Origin: Vibrio sp. RE88
GTDB lineage: Bacteria; Pseudomonadota; Gammaproteobacteria; Enterobacterales; Vibrionaceae
DNA length: 64,000 nucleotides
Direction: 5' to 3'
Assembly (NCBI RefSeq): GCF_013113835.1
Contig: NZ_VTYQ01000005.1
Span: 434,001 to 498,000 of the forward strand
Notes under the pieces: generated by a model
What the model saw: the letters and a program-made list of their open reading frames with translations, nothing else
Database searches by the model: none
What the model was told of the DNA's origin: nothing
In this document: one piece after another, positions 1-8,205 of the stretch
Position numbering within the stretch: position 1 is the stretch's first letter
Layout: each line of letters starts with the position of its first letter
Made by a program: the position numbers and the translations under genes

Positions 1-26
1 GCCGCGACGATAAAGACACGTTTCAT
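1..26 (-). CDS. N-terminal fragment of an unidentified gene
   Basis: On the minus strand an ATG at 26 opens a frame MKRVFIVA that runs off the left edge of the window. It is preceded by AAAAGGATTGAGAA, a good Shine-Dalgarno sequence at proper spacing. The few residues are hydrophobic after two basic residues, compatible with the start of a signal peptide, a membrane segment or a Rossmann strand. Nothing more can be said about its product. It is divergent from the TauE-type gene at 260, so the two probably share the AT-rich intergenic region 27-259. Confidence 0.5.
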
Positions 27-259
27 TTCTCAATCCTTTTGCCTGAATTCGATGGGTATAGTCTATGGAAAGCCATCACCAAGGTGTTATCCCCAGGAAT
101 TCAAAGCGACTTTGCAAATATGCAAAACAACAATGTGGATCAGTTCACTGTTGATTGATGACTTACTCATTAATGTATTGAAAATTAATGAGATAAGAGC
201 ATTTCTATGTCTATTTCTGCTGTTGAAACCTGTATCGCCATCGACACTGGAGTATTGGA

Positions 260-1009
260 ATGACGCTAGTGACGGACCCATGGTTTTATGCCACGGCGAT
301 TCCCGCAGTATTGATTTACGGGATTGGCAAGGGCGGGCTAGGTGGCGCTTTAGGTATCATCGCTGTACCCTTAATGGCCCTGGTGATTTCACCAACCCAA
401 GCGGCGGCAATATTGCTGCCTATTTTGGTGGTTATGGATGCGTTTGCGGTTAAACAGCACTACCGAAATGCCGATTATGCCGTACTCAAGACAATGTTGC
501 CCGGCGCTATTCTGGGTGTTGGTTTGGCGTGGGGATTTCTCAGTGTGACGCCTGAAACCGGGTTGAAACTGACGATTGGGTTACTGTCGCTTGGCTTTTG
601 TTTGCAACACTGGTTGGGCGGTCGTTCTTCTACTCGAACACCGGGTAAAGTCAGTGCTTGGTTCTGGAGTTCATTGAGTGGCTTCTCCAGCACGGCGATT
701 CACGCCGGAGGTGGGCCAGCAAGTATTTATCTTCTGCCTTTACAGTTAGAAAAGGTACGCCTTATTGCAACAATGGCTGTGCTTTTTGCCATTATTAATC
801 TTTTCAAGTTGATCCCTTACGCGGCACTAGGTGAGTTTGATAAGACGAATTTGCTGACCGCCTTAGTGCTGGTTCCACTGGCGCCAGTCGGGGTCAAGCT
901 GGGGGTGTTCTTACTCCACAGAGTCAGCCAGCAAAGCATTTATCAGCTGTGCTATCTGTTCTTGTTTTTGTCAGGTGTAAAACTGTGTTGGGATGGAATC
1001 CTTGGATAA
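260..1009 (+). CDS. TauE/SafE family membrane exporter
   Basis: A 249-residue, very hydrophobic protein with about eight membrane segments and the TauE/SafE pattern: a GIGKGGLGGALG loop near residues 22-33, a hydrophobic hairpin, and a second similar half (GFSSTAIHAGGGP around residue 145-157). Family members move sulfite, sulfoacetate or other organosulfur anions across the inner membrane; the substrate here cannot be read from sequence. The ATG at 260 is used with GGAG about 8 bases upstream. An 18-codon frame (207-263) ends in an ATGA overlap with this start and could couple translation, but may be chance. It stands alone, followed by an inverted repeat that separates it from the convergent kinase-like gene. 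Confidence 0.85.
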   Translation: MTLVTDPWFYATAIPAVLIYGIGKGGLGGALGIIAVPLMALVISPTQAAAILLPILVVMDAFAVKQHYRNADYAVLKTMLPGAILGVGLAWGFLSVTPETGLKLTIGLLSLGFCLQHWLGGRSSTRTPGKVSAWFWSSLSGFSSTAIHAGGGPASIYLLPLQLEKVRLIATMAVLFAIINLFKLIPYAALGEFDKTNLLTALVLVPLAPVGVKLGVFLLHRVSQQSIYQLCYLFLFLSGVKLCWDGILG

Positions 1010-1012
1010 GCA

Positions 1013-1039
1013 GCCCCATCACTATAAATTCGATGGGGC
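1013..1039. terminator. Hairpin between convergent genes
   Basis: Perfect 8-bp arms GCCCCATC (1013-1020) and GATGGGGC (1032-1039) with an 11-base loop lie between the stop of the TauE-type gene and the stop of the kinase-like gene. There is no strong T-run on either side, so it may act as a weak bidirectional terminator or a transcript-end stabiliser. Confidence 0.45.
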
Positions 1040-1053
1040 AAGGTATTCACCGA

Positions 1054-2139
1054 TTATTTTATCTGGTAGTTAAGCGCGAGCTGGTACTTTTTCGCGTAGT
1101 CATCTAATAACTCTGGTTGGCTCTTATCGGCATTGCCATAAAACAGGCCGCCATGCTCTGCCAGATACTCATAACCATGCTCGACTTCTTTTTGCACAAC
1201 ATCGATTTTTTTCAGCGTTGCTGGCGTACAAGATTGGCCGTGCAAATCGTCTTCAATGTCCAAAACGTAAGAGCGAAACGCTTCAAGCCTAAACTGTTGG
1301 CTAAGCGCTTGTTCGTTATCCAATGCTGCTTTCCAGCGCTGAGCAATGGATTGAAAGTGAGTAATAACTTCGGGAAAAGCTGCCTGTGAGGTTAACCACT
1401 GAATCTTTCGCTGGTAGCTTTCAAGCCCGAGTTGCTTGACGCTTTCATAAAGGGATAATTGGTGTGCCGAGCTAAGATTTTGCTCTAGTAACCAGCCAAA
1501 GAAAAAACGCGTTTCAAAGCGTTCTACAAAGTGAAAAAGCGGGTCGCTCAATCCATTGCTGTTGAGTTCAGAGAGTGGATCAAACGGGTACATATAGCCA
1601 AAATCAAATAGCCACAGCTTGCCCACTTTATCCACTAGCAGGTTGCCACTGCACAGGTCCCATTCCATCAAACCATGCTGCTCACACGCTTCCAGAGTAT
1701 TGAACAATTGCTTGATGATCGACGGAGTGAGCGTCTGCACATGTTCACCTTCTATCCAAGGTGAAATCATAAACCCAAGGCGATAGTCGGCGTACAAAGT
1801 GGGCACAATATTCTGAAACAGAGCGGATGTGGTCGGGTCTTCACGTAATTGTTGGAAACGCTGCCTGCGCTGGACTTCATTCAAAAATGAATACTGGCCA
1901 TCTAAGTTTTTCACCTTGGCGGTCGGGCGACGCTTTTTCATATTGTAGTCTCGGCCGTTGATACGCAGATGGAAGATCTCAGCGGTCAGTCCAGAATCTA
2001 CAATCTTAACCACATAGGGTGACTCATCGGTCAGTGATATGAGCTCTTCCGGTGGCAATGGGCAGCGGCTTTTGTCGCCAACGATAAGCGGCTCGCCACT
2101 GAGGTCGAAGTCTTGTTGAGCTTTTTGTCTCGCGTTCAT
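1054..2139 (-). CDS. Kinase-like (aminoglycoside/protein-kinase fold) protein
   Basis: A 361-residue soluble protein. A catalytic-loop-like motif (MEWDLCSGNLLVD, around residue 158-170) is followed by a DFG-like LWLFDFGYMYPFD, as in eukaryotic-like kinases, lipopolysaccharide kinases and aminoglycoside phosphotransferases. The catalytic Asp sits in WDL..GN rather than HRD..N, and MKKRR near residue 67 could supply the ATP-binding lysine. The C-terminal third is helical and has no recognised domain. Start is ATG at 2139 with GAGAAGGAATAAAC upstream. It appears to be monocistronic; the substrate is unknown and neighbours do not suggest one. Confidence 0.6.
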   Translation of the reverse strand: MNARQKAQQDFDLSGEPLIVGDKSRCPLPPEELISLTDESPYVVKIVDSGLTAEIFHLRINGRDYNMKKRRPTAKVKNLDGQYSFLNEVQRRQRFQQLREDPTTSALFQNIVPTLYADYRLGFMISPWIEGEHVQTLTPSIIKQLFNTLEACEQHGLMEWDLCSGNLLVDKVGKLWLFDFGYMYPFDPLSELNSNGLSDPLFHFVERFETRFFFGWLLEQNLSSAHQLSLYESVKQLGLESYQRKIQWLTSQAAFPEVITHFQSIAQRWKAALDNEQALSQQFRLEAFRSYVLDIEDDLHGQSCTPATLKKIDVVQKEVEHGYEYLAEHGGLFYGNADKSQPELLDDYAKKYQLALNYQIK

Positions 2140-2249
2140 GTTTATTCCTTCTCTTTTTTGTTATCAGAAGGATTAAAACGCGAAGATGTACAATAAACAT
2201 CCTACTGACATGAATGTTTTTAGGGTGATCTATAACGCTTACTTAAGCC

Positions 2250-3149
2250 TTATAGGGAGGAGCCCGTACTCCCGAGCAGAAAATCTTTGAAGCGGGTCAC
2301 GAGTGGTGAGGCTTTTTGGGGAGGATGATAATAAAGATTAAGGCTCCAGATACTGGTTTCGTAATCTTCCATTAAAGGAACTAACGATTTGTGTGATATT
2401 GCTTCTTCGACAACAAACTGGGGAAGATAGGCGATTCCGGTACTTTTGAGCGCCGCTTTCAGGAGAAGGTCACTGTCGTTGACTTCGACACTTTTCGGTA
2501 CCTTCATCTGCAAGGTTTCTGTGTCTTGTCGGAATATCCAATCGTTACTGCCGGTTAATGTTCTTGCGAATAAACAATGATGTTGAGTGAGATCCTGGGG
2601 GTGCAGAGGCTCACCGTGGCGCTGTAGGTATTCTGGTGAAGCGACAACGATAAACGGGCACTGCATCACTTCACGCTTCACAAGTAGCAGGTCTTTTTCG
2701 CGATACCCCTGAAATGAGGCATTGGCGCTGATCATCAAATCACACTCACTGGCATGATCTAAAGCCCAGGGCGTGACATTCAAGTTGAAAGTTACGTCTG
2801 GGTTTTCAGTCATGTAATCGGCGATTTTATCGATCAGAAAATGATTGGCGTAAACGGGTGTAACGGCGATATTGATATGGCCTTTGTCGCTGGCCTGAAA
2901 GTCTTCCAACTTACGGCTGATGCGCTCAGCGTTATCGACCAGTGGTGAAAACTCATCGAATAGAGTCTGGCCTGCCTGTGTTGCGGTAAGAAGTCGGTTG
3001 GAGCGGTGGCAAAGTGGCACGCCAAAATGATTTTCGAGCTCTTGCAACCAACGGCTGCCAGCGGAAACACTGAGATTAAAATGACGCGATGCGGCGGAGA
3101 TGGATCCGGTTCGAATCACGTATACAAAAAAGGCCATTTTATCCAGCAT
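2250..3149 (-). CDS. LysR-family transcriptional regulator
   Basis: At 299 residues the length is typical of LysR regulators. The N-terminal winged helix is clear (MAFFVYVIRTGSISAASRHF, then LSVSAGSRWLQELENHFG), followed by a periplasmic-binding-like effector domain (VAVTPVY..., SPEYLQRHGEPL). The effector part resembles the CrgA/DsdC-like group often annotated YhjC or YafC. It lies 57 bp downstream of the inositol/sugar transporter on the same strand and may be cotranscribed with it, or regulate something else. No divergent partner gene with a typical LysR box was found next to it. Effector unknown. Confidence 0.88.
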   Translation of the reverse strand: MLDKMAFFVYVIRTGSISAASRHFNLSVSAGSRWLQELENHFGVPLCHRSNRLLTATQAGQTLFDEFSPLVDNAERISRKLEDFQASDKGHINIAVTPVYANHFLIDKIADYMTENPDVTFNLNVTPWALDHASECDLMISANASFQGYREKDLLLVKREVMQCPFIVVASPEYLQRHGEPLHPQDLTQHHCLFARTLTGSNDWIFRQDTETLQMKVPKSVEVNDSDLLLKAALKSTGIAYLPQFVVEEAISHKSLVPLMEDYETSIWSLNLYYHPPQKASPLVTRFKDFLLGSTGSSL

Positions 3150-3206
3150 GCGACTTCCTTATGCGCCAAAGCGAGCACCTTAGTGCTCGCGGTAGTTCCA
3201 TTATTT

Positions 3207-4655
3207 TTATACGTGTGCGCTTTCCTGTTGAGTGGTGGAGGGTTTGGCTTTGCCAAGCTTCTGAGCCATCACTTCTTCCATTTTTTCCAGCGCAACACCT
3301 TTGGTTTCTGGTACATATCTGACCACAAAATACATGCAGATCATAGAGAGAGCAGCAAATAACCAGAAACTGAACCCGCCATTAAACTGCTCTTTGAGGA
3401 AGGCATTTTCATTGAGCATTGGGAATGATTGCGTGACGACAAAGCCTGCACACCACTGAGCACCGACGGCGATCGCCATTGCTCGTGATCGGATACTATT
3501 CGGGAAAATCTCTGAAATCATAGTCCAGCACGCACAGCCCCACGAGGTCGCATAAGAAACCACGTACAAGCAAAGAGCAAACAGGGCAGAGTAACCTTCA
3601 GACTGGTTGTAAACCACGAAACCGACATAGGTCATGCTGAGTGCACAGCCAAGCGTACCCCATTTCATTAACGGTAATCTTCCCACTTTATCGATCAGGT
3701 ACATACCCAGCGCATTACCGAGAATAAACACTAAGCCAATAAAGGTGGTTTGGAATAGTGCGTTTTCTGTGCCGCCAACAATGGGTTTTAGGATCTCAGG
3801 CGTGTAGTACATGATGACGTTGATCCCAGTGAATTGCTGCGCTGCGGCAACAAAGGTACCCACAGCGACGATTGACAGCATAAGAGGAGACTTAAGGCTG
3901 ACCTGGCTTTTCTTCACTACACGACTCGCCATCAAAGAGTCTTCAATTTCATTGATTACGCGCTGCGCATGTTCTGCATCAGAAATGCGGGTAAGGACCT
4001 GTTTTGCTTTGTCTTTCTGGCCTTTCAGTACTAACCAGCGTGGCGATTCTGGAATGGTGAAAAGTAGAGCGCCAAATATGATTGCGGGAATGATCTCTGA
4101 ACCCAGCATCCAACGCCAACCCAGATCCTGAAGCCACATTTCTGTCATGCCTTTAGCAATCACAAAGTTGACGTAGAACACCACCGTTTGGCCGACAACA
4201 ACGGATTGTTGAAACATACTCACTGCACGGCCACGAAAATCCTTGGGTGCGACTTCAGACATGTACATGGGGGAGACAACGGCGGCCAAACCAACTGCGA
4301 CGCCGCCAACAATTCTTAACAAGGTATAGAAAGTGAAAGTTGGGGCGAGTGCGGAACCAACAGCCGATATAGCAAACAAAATAGCGGCCAAGAATAAAGT
4401 GTTACGACGGCCATATTTGAGAGAGAACCAGCCTGCACTGACCGCGCCAACAATACTGCCTAGTACCACGCTAGAAACCGCCCAGCCTGTCTGCGCAGGT
4501 GTTAGGCCAAAGTAATTTGTAATGGGCCCAATGGCACCAGATATGACCGCAGTGTCGTAACCGAAAAGGATCCCACCTAACGCGGCGACGCAACAGATTT
4601 TAATAATGTAGGCAAAGTTTCGTTGACTCTTATCCGTCGAATGACTCGATGACAT
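3207..4655 (-). CDS. iolT: MFS sugar porter, probable myo-inositol transporter
   Basis: A 482-residue, twelve-helix major facilitator of the sugar-porter family. Signature motifs are present: FGYDTAVISGAIG in helix 1, the KYGRRNTLF loop, PESPRWL after helix 6, QQFTGINVIMYYTPEI in helix 7 and PETKG after helix 12. It is divergent from iolE across a promoter region with several IolR-like palindromes, which argues for import of myo-inositol or an isomer by proton symport (IolT type). Start ATG 4655 has AAAGGAGTAGAGAAAC upstream. The iol assignment is by context; xylose or galactose transport cannot be excluded from motifs alone. Confidence 0.85.
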   Translation of the reverse strand: MSSSHSTDKSQRNFAYIIKICCVAALGGILFGYDTAVISGAIGPITNYFGLTPAQTGWAVSSVVLGSIVGAVSAGWFSLKYGRRNTLFLAAILFAISAVGSALAPTFTFYTLLRIVGGVAVGLAAVVSPMYMSEVAPKDFRGRAVSMFQQSVVVGQTVVFYVNFVIAKGMTEMWLQDLGWRWMLGSEIIPAIIFGALLFTIPESPRWLVLKGQKDKAKQVLTRISDAEHAQRVINEIEDSLMASRVVKKSQVSLKSPLMLSIVAVGTFVAAAQQFTGINVIMYYTPEILKPIVGGTENALFQTTFIGLVFILGNALGMYLIDKVGRLPLMKWGTLGCALSMTYVGFVVYNQSEGYSALFALCLYVVSYATSWGCACWTMISEIFPNSIRSRAMAIAVGAQWCAGFVVTQSFPMLNENAFLKEQFNGGFSFWLFAALSMICMYFVVRYVPETKGVALEKMEEVMAQKLGKAKPSTTQQESAHV

Positions 4656-4884
4656 GTTTCTCTACTCCTTTATATGAGAACCCGTCTCTCGCTCTACCAT
4701 CGAACAGTGTGAGCAGGGTTTGGATGTTTGTTCACGTAATGGCAATTCCAGTTGGCTGCTGAGTGTCTTTGACGACTTATTGGAATGTTGCAGCTCTGTT
4801 GGCTTTGTTAATGATAAGAATTTTTCATTGTTTCGGTTTTTTATCCTAGTCGTTCAAAACTTGTTCGGGAAGTGCAGTTAACGT

Positions 4885-4898
4885 GTTTTCCGGAAAAC
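4885..4898. promoter_or_regulatory. IolR-type palindrome
   Basis: GTTTTCCGGAAAAC is a perfect 14-bp palindrome in the iolT/iolE control region. It differs from the TGAAA-N6-TTTCA boxes further on in having a GGAA/TTCC core. Confidence 0.45.
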
Positions 4899-4917
4899 TG
4901 TTACGCAAATCAAATTG

Positions 4918-4933
4918 TGGAAAATATTTTCCA
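4918..4933. promoter_or_regulatory. IolR-type palindrome
   Basis: TGGAAAATATTTTCCA is a perfect 16-bp palindrome. Its GGAA-N6-TTCC pattern is similar to what I recall for RpiR-type IolR sites in rhizobia, and it matches the box at 5072 in 14 of 16 positions. Confidence 0.6.
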
Positions 4934-5071
4934 ATGGCAGGTGTTTGAACTAAGTGACTAATTATATTGTATTTATTTTTAAATGTGAGCAAGGTCAATT
5001 TTATGCTTGAGGCCTTATTGTGATTACTGTTAGCAGGTTTTTTCAGCAGTTTTTGAAGGTTTTTTATCGTT

Positions 5072-5087
5072 TGAAAAATATTTTTCA
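5072..5087. promoter_or_regulatory. IolR-type palindrome
   Basis: TGAAAAATATTTTTCA is a perfect 16-bp palindrome about 145 bp before iolE and nearly identical to the box at 4918. Confidence 0.6.
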
Positions 5088-5149
5088 TATCATGAGTATT
5101 GTTTTATAGTAAGCAGCAACTCAACGAATTGGTGCGATTGAACGAGAGA

Positions 5150-5165
5150 TGAAAAGCATTTTTCA
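5150..5165. promoter_or_regulatory. IolR-type inverted repeat close to iolE
   Basis: TGAAAAGCATTTTTCA has perfect 6-bp arms (TGAAAA/TTTTCA) around a 4-base centre, 66 bp upstream of the iolE ATG, a position that would let a bound repressor block transcription. Confidence 0.5.
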
Positions 5166-5231
5166 AAAAACGCCGCTTTAGCGCTCTGATTCAATCCGTT
5201 TTTCGAAAACTTAAATCTTTGGAGTACAAAC

Positions 5232-6125
5232 ATGAGCAAGGTGCAATACGGAATTAGCCCACTGACCTGGACCAACGATGATATGCCTGAGTTGGGGGGG
5301 GAGATCCCATTGGAAACATGTTTGAGTGAAATGGCGCAAGCGGGCTTTACCGGTACTGAGCTGGGTACAAAGTACCCGCGAGAGCCAGAAGTGCTTATCC
5401 CGCTTTTAGAAAAGCATGATTTGGTTCTCGCATCAGGGTGGTACAGCGGTAACCTGATGACGCTTACAGCGGATGAAGAAATCGACGCTATGCAGCAGCA
5501 CATTCGCTTGCTAAAAGCCGCTGGTTGTAAAGCGATGGTGTATGGAGAAGTGAGCAACAGCGTTCATGGCGATATCGATACTCCGCTCTCACAGCGTGTC
5601 ATCCTCAGTATGGAAGAATGGAAAACGTACGGTGAAAAGCTGACCAAAGTGGCAAAGTACCTTTTGGAAGAGCACGATATCAAGCTGTCCTTCCACCATC
5701 ACGTTGGCACCATCTGTGAAACGGAAGATGACATCAACCTTCTGATGGAGTTGACGGGGCCAGAAGTATTCCTAACGTTAGACACCGGACATGTGACTTA
5801 TGGCGGTGGTAATCCAGTCACTATGATTGAGCGTTGGGGACATCGCATCGGCCATATGCACTTTAAAGATTTGCGTCTTGATGTGATGAAAACGGCTCGT
5901 GACGCGGATAAATCTTTCCTCAATGCCGTGCTTGATGGTGTCTTTACCGTTCCGGGCACAGGAGATGTTAACTATGACGATGTCTTTGCAGCTTTGAAAG
6001 CGCGTAACTATGAAGGTTGGTTACTGGTGGAAGCGGAACAAGATCCAGCCAAAGCACATCCGCTCACTTTTGCAAAAACCGCTTACGAAAATATCTCAGG
6101 TTATGCAGAAAAATACGGCTTATAA
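5232..6125 (+). CDS. iolE: Myo-inosose-2 dehydratase
   Basis: A 297-residue AP-endonuclease-2-like TIM barrel. IolE (EC 4.2.1.44) dehydrates 2-keto-myo-inositol to 3D-trihydroxycyclohexane-1,2-dione. The sequence has the IolE start (YGISPLTWTNDDMPELGG), the GWYSGNLM stretch near residue 74 and the metal-site segments LSFHHHVGT, LTLDTGHV, HMHFKD and WLLVEAEQD. Start ATG 5232 has TTTGGAGTACAAAC upstream. First gene of the inositol operon; 147 bp separate it from iolD, a gap that holds no gene. Expected cytoplasmic and induced by inositol through IolR. Confidence 0.95.
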   Translation: MSKVQYGISPLTWTNDDMPELGGEIPLETCLSEMAQAGFTGTELGTKYPREPEVLIPLLEKHDLVLASGWYSGNLMTLTADEEIDAMQQHIRLLKAAGCKAMVYGEVSNSVHGDIDTPLSQRVILSMEEWKTYGEKLTKVAKYLLEEHDIKLSFHHHVGTICETEDDINLLMELTGPEVFLTLDTGHVTYGGGNPVTMIERWGHRIGHMHFKDLRLDVMKTARDADKSFLNAVLDGVFTVPGTGDVNYDDVFAALKARNYEGWLLVEAEQDPAKAHPLTFAKTAYENISGYAEKYGL

Positions 6126-6272
6126 CGGCTAACAACGTCATGCAGGAAGCACGCATAAAGCAGGGACGCTTTGCTTAAATGCGCATCAAATATCAATGTG
6201 AATTAAAGGTCGACCCTGGCCTCAAACGAGTGGCTTAACAAGGCTTAGGGACAAAACTAAGGACAGACAATA

Positions 6273-8144
6273 ATGAAAACCATACGTCTTACGGTAGCAG
6301 AAGCACTGGCACAATATCTGGCTGCACAGAAAATTGAAGTTGACGGTAAAGTCGAGCAGTTGTTTGGCTGTGCATTTGCCATTTTTGGCCACGGTAATGT
6401 GACTTGCTTTGGTCAGCAGCTAAAGAATATTGAAGACAAAATTCCTACTTGGCGTGGTCAGAATGAGCAGTCGATGGCGACAGCGGCTATTGCCTACGCC
6501 AAGGCTAATCAGCGCCGCCGCATCGGTATTGCAACTTCATCTATTGGCCCTGGCGCAACCAATATGGTGACAGCAGCAGGGATAGCCCATACTAACCGCC
6601 TGCCAGTGCTGCTTATCTCAGGAGACGCGTATGTCAGTCGTCTGCCAGACCCTGTTTTACAGCAGCCAGAAAACTTTTACGACCCATCTATCACCTGTAA
6701 TGACGCTTTCAAACCGTTGACGCGTTACTGGGATCGAATCGTATCACCTTCGCAGTTGATTCATACTCTGCCGCAAGCGATCGACACTATGTTAGATCCG
6801 GAAACGTGTGGTCCAGCATTCCTGAGCTTACCTCAAGATATTCAGGGAGTAGCGTACGATTTCCCAGAAGTGTTCTTTGAAGAAAAAATCCACCGTATCC
6901 GCCGCCCTGAGCCTGAGTTAGCAGACTTAGAAGACGCAAAAGCTGCGCTGATGAAGGCGGAGAAGCCGCTGATCATTTCTGGCGGTGGCGTTCACTATTC
7001 ACTGGCAACCGATGAGCTAAAAGCGTTCGCTGAAAAGCATAACATTCCGGTTGTTGAGACGATCGCAGGCCGCGCCACCATGTTGCAGGATAACCCACTG
7101 AACGCTGGTCCAATCGGCGTGACTGGCTCGGATTCAGCCAACTACATGGCTGCACATGCTGATGTGGTGTTGGCAATCGGTACGCGTCTTCAAGATTTTA
7201 CCACCGGGTCGTGGAGCGTTTTCCGTAATCCAGACATGAAGCTTATCGCGATGAATGTTGCCCGTTTTGATGCGATTAAGCACCGAGCTCTGGCGGTAAA
7301 ATGTGATGCACAACGTGGCATGGCGCAGTTGTCACAACTGCTTGGAAACTGGCGCAGTAGTGATGACTGGGCGTCGACGGCTAAAGCGCAAGCCGACGAG
7401 TGGAAAGCGGTCGTTCAACGCCGGACTAATCCACAAGAAGGCGACTTGCTACCAGGCATGTCTTCTTATGCAGAAGTGATTGGCAAGCTTAATAAATCCA
7501 TGCAACCAGGTGACACCGTTGTCACTGCGGCAGGAGGTTTACCTGCTGAGCTGGCTATGAACTGGCAGAACTACCAGATTGGCAAGTTTGACATTGAATT
7601 TGGTTTCTCTTGCATGGGATACGAAATCGCAGGGGGCTGGGGTGCGAAAGTCGCAAACCCAGACAACGACGTAGTCGTGCTTGTCGGTGATGGCTCCTAC
7701 CTAATCCAGAACTCAGATATCTACTCGTCCGTTCTGACGGGTCACAAGATGATTGTGGTGGTGTGTGACAACGGCGGATTCGCCGTGATCAATAAACTGC
7801 AAACCAACACAGGTAACCAGTCATTCAATAACTTACTGGAAGACTGTCGACGCCCTGACGGTGAGCTGGCACGTGTTGATTTCGCTAAGCATGCGGAAGC
7901 GCAAGGCGCGATCAGCGAGAAACTGACCGACATTACTGAGTTTGATGCTGCGTTCCAGCGCGCTAAAGAGGCGGATCGCACCTACGTGATTGTGGTCGAT
8001 ATCGATCCTATCTCTCCTGCGACTTGGTCTAAATGCGACTGTTGGTGGGAAGTTGGGCTACCAGAAGTGACTCGCAGCGAAGAGACCGCCAGCATTGTGT
8101 CTGAGTGGGAAGAAGGCCGAGTCAATCAACGTCGTGGCGTCTAA
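6273..8144 (+). CDS. iolD: 3D-(3,5/4)-trihydroxycyclohexane-1,2-dione hydrolase
   Basis: A 623-residue thiamine diphosphate enzyme of full family length. IolD (EC 3.7.1.22) opens the cyclohexanedione ring to 5-deoxy-D-glucuronate. The N-terminal Pyr domain carries the catalytic glutamate context (TWRGQNEQSMATAAIAYA). A central Rossmann-like domain follows, and the C-terminal PP domain has the ThDP motif GDGSYLIQNS...CDNGGFAVIN around residues 475-510. Start ATG 6273 follows AAGGACAGACAATA. It is 61 bp upstream of the Gfo/Idh gene, with a strong hairpin in the gap. Confidence 0.96.
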   Translation: MKTIRLTVAEALAQYLAAQKIEVDGKVEQLFGCAFAIFGHGNVTCFGQQLKNIEDKIPTWRGQNEQSMATAAIAYAKANQRRRIGIATSSIGPGATNMVTAAGIAHTNRLPVLLISGDAYVSRLPDPVLQQPENFYDPSITCNDAFKPLTRYWDRIVSPSQLIHTLPQAIDTMLDPETCGPAFLSLPQDIQGVAYDFPEVFFEEKIHRIRRPEPELADLEDAKAALMKAEKPLIISGGGVHYSLATDELKAFAEKHNIPVVETIAGRATMLQDNPLNAGPIGVTGSDSANYMAAHADVVLAIGTRLQDFTTGSWSVFRNPDMKLIAMNVARFDAIKHRALAVKCDAQRGMAQLSQLLGNWRSSDDWASTAKAQADEWKAVVQRRTNPQEGDLLPGMSSYAEVIGKLNKSMQPGDTVVTAAGGLPAELAMNWQNYQIGKFDIEFGFSCMGYEIAGGWGAKVANPDNDVVVLVGDGSYLIQNSDIYSSVLTGHKMIVVVCDNGGFAVINKLQTNTGNQSFNNLLEDCRRPDGELARVDFAKHAEAQGAISEKLTDITEFDAAFQRAKEADRTYVIVVDIDPISPATWSKCDCWWEVGLPEVTRSEETASIVSEWEEGRVNQRRGV

Positions 8145-8166
8145 AAACTTATTAGTACATTGTTAA

Positions 8167-8186
8167 GCCGCACTGAAAAGTGCGGC
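8167..8186 (+). other. Intercistronic hairpin with GAAA loop
   Basis: Arms GCCGCACT (8167-8174) and AGTGCGGC (8179-8186) close a GAAA tetraloop. There is no T-run; the ribosome site of the next gene (AAGAAGGAATTGAAAC) follows at once. It more likely tunes mRNA processing or stability between iolD and the next gene than stops transcription. Confidence 0.55.
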
Positions 8187-8205
8187 GGTAAGAAGGAATT
8201 GAAAC

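Larger units (their letters stand above)
4656..5231. promoter_or_regulatory. Divergent iolT/iolE control region
   Basis: A 576-bp AT-rich region between the divergent transporter and iolE genes. It holds at least four inverted repeats of the same kind (entered separately) and a loosely CRP-like TGTGA-N6-TCAAT at 4984-4999. An 80-codon minus-strand reading frame here (4846-5088) is lysine/asparagine-rich, starts inside one of the palindromes and is not regarded as a gene. Confidence 0.7.

Noticed and set aside
52..453. 133-codon plus-strand frame overlapping the TauE-type gene
   Set aside because: Its second half lies out of frame inside a clear membrane-protein gene, it has no family-like sequence, and the codon pattern looks random.
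4984..4999. CRP site before iolE
   Set aside because: TGTGA-N6-TCAAT keeps only one good half; not strong enough for a separate call.
4846..5088. 80-codon minus-strand frame between iolT and iolE
   Set aside because: Low-complexity Lys/Asn-rich sequence that follows from AT-rich regulatory DNA; it begins inside an operator-like palindrome.
5090..5557. 155-codon minus-strand frame antisense to iolE
   Set aside because: Serine/cysteine-rich shadow of a strongly coding plus-strand gene; no ribosome site.
8167..8186. Rho-independent terminator between iolD and the Gfo/Idh gene
   Set aside because: The stem is strong but is followed by GGTAAGAAGG, not a T-run, and the genes are otherwise operonic.
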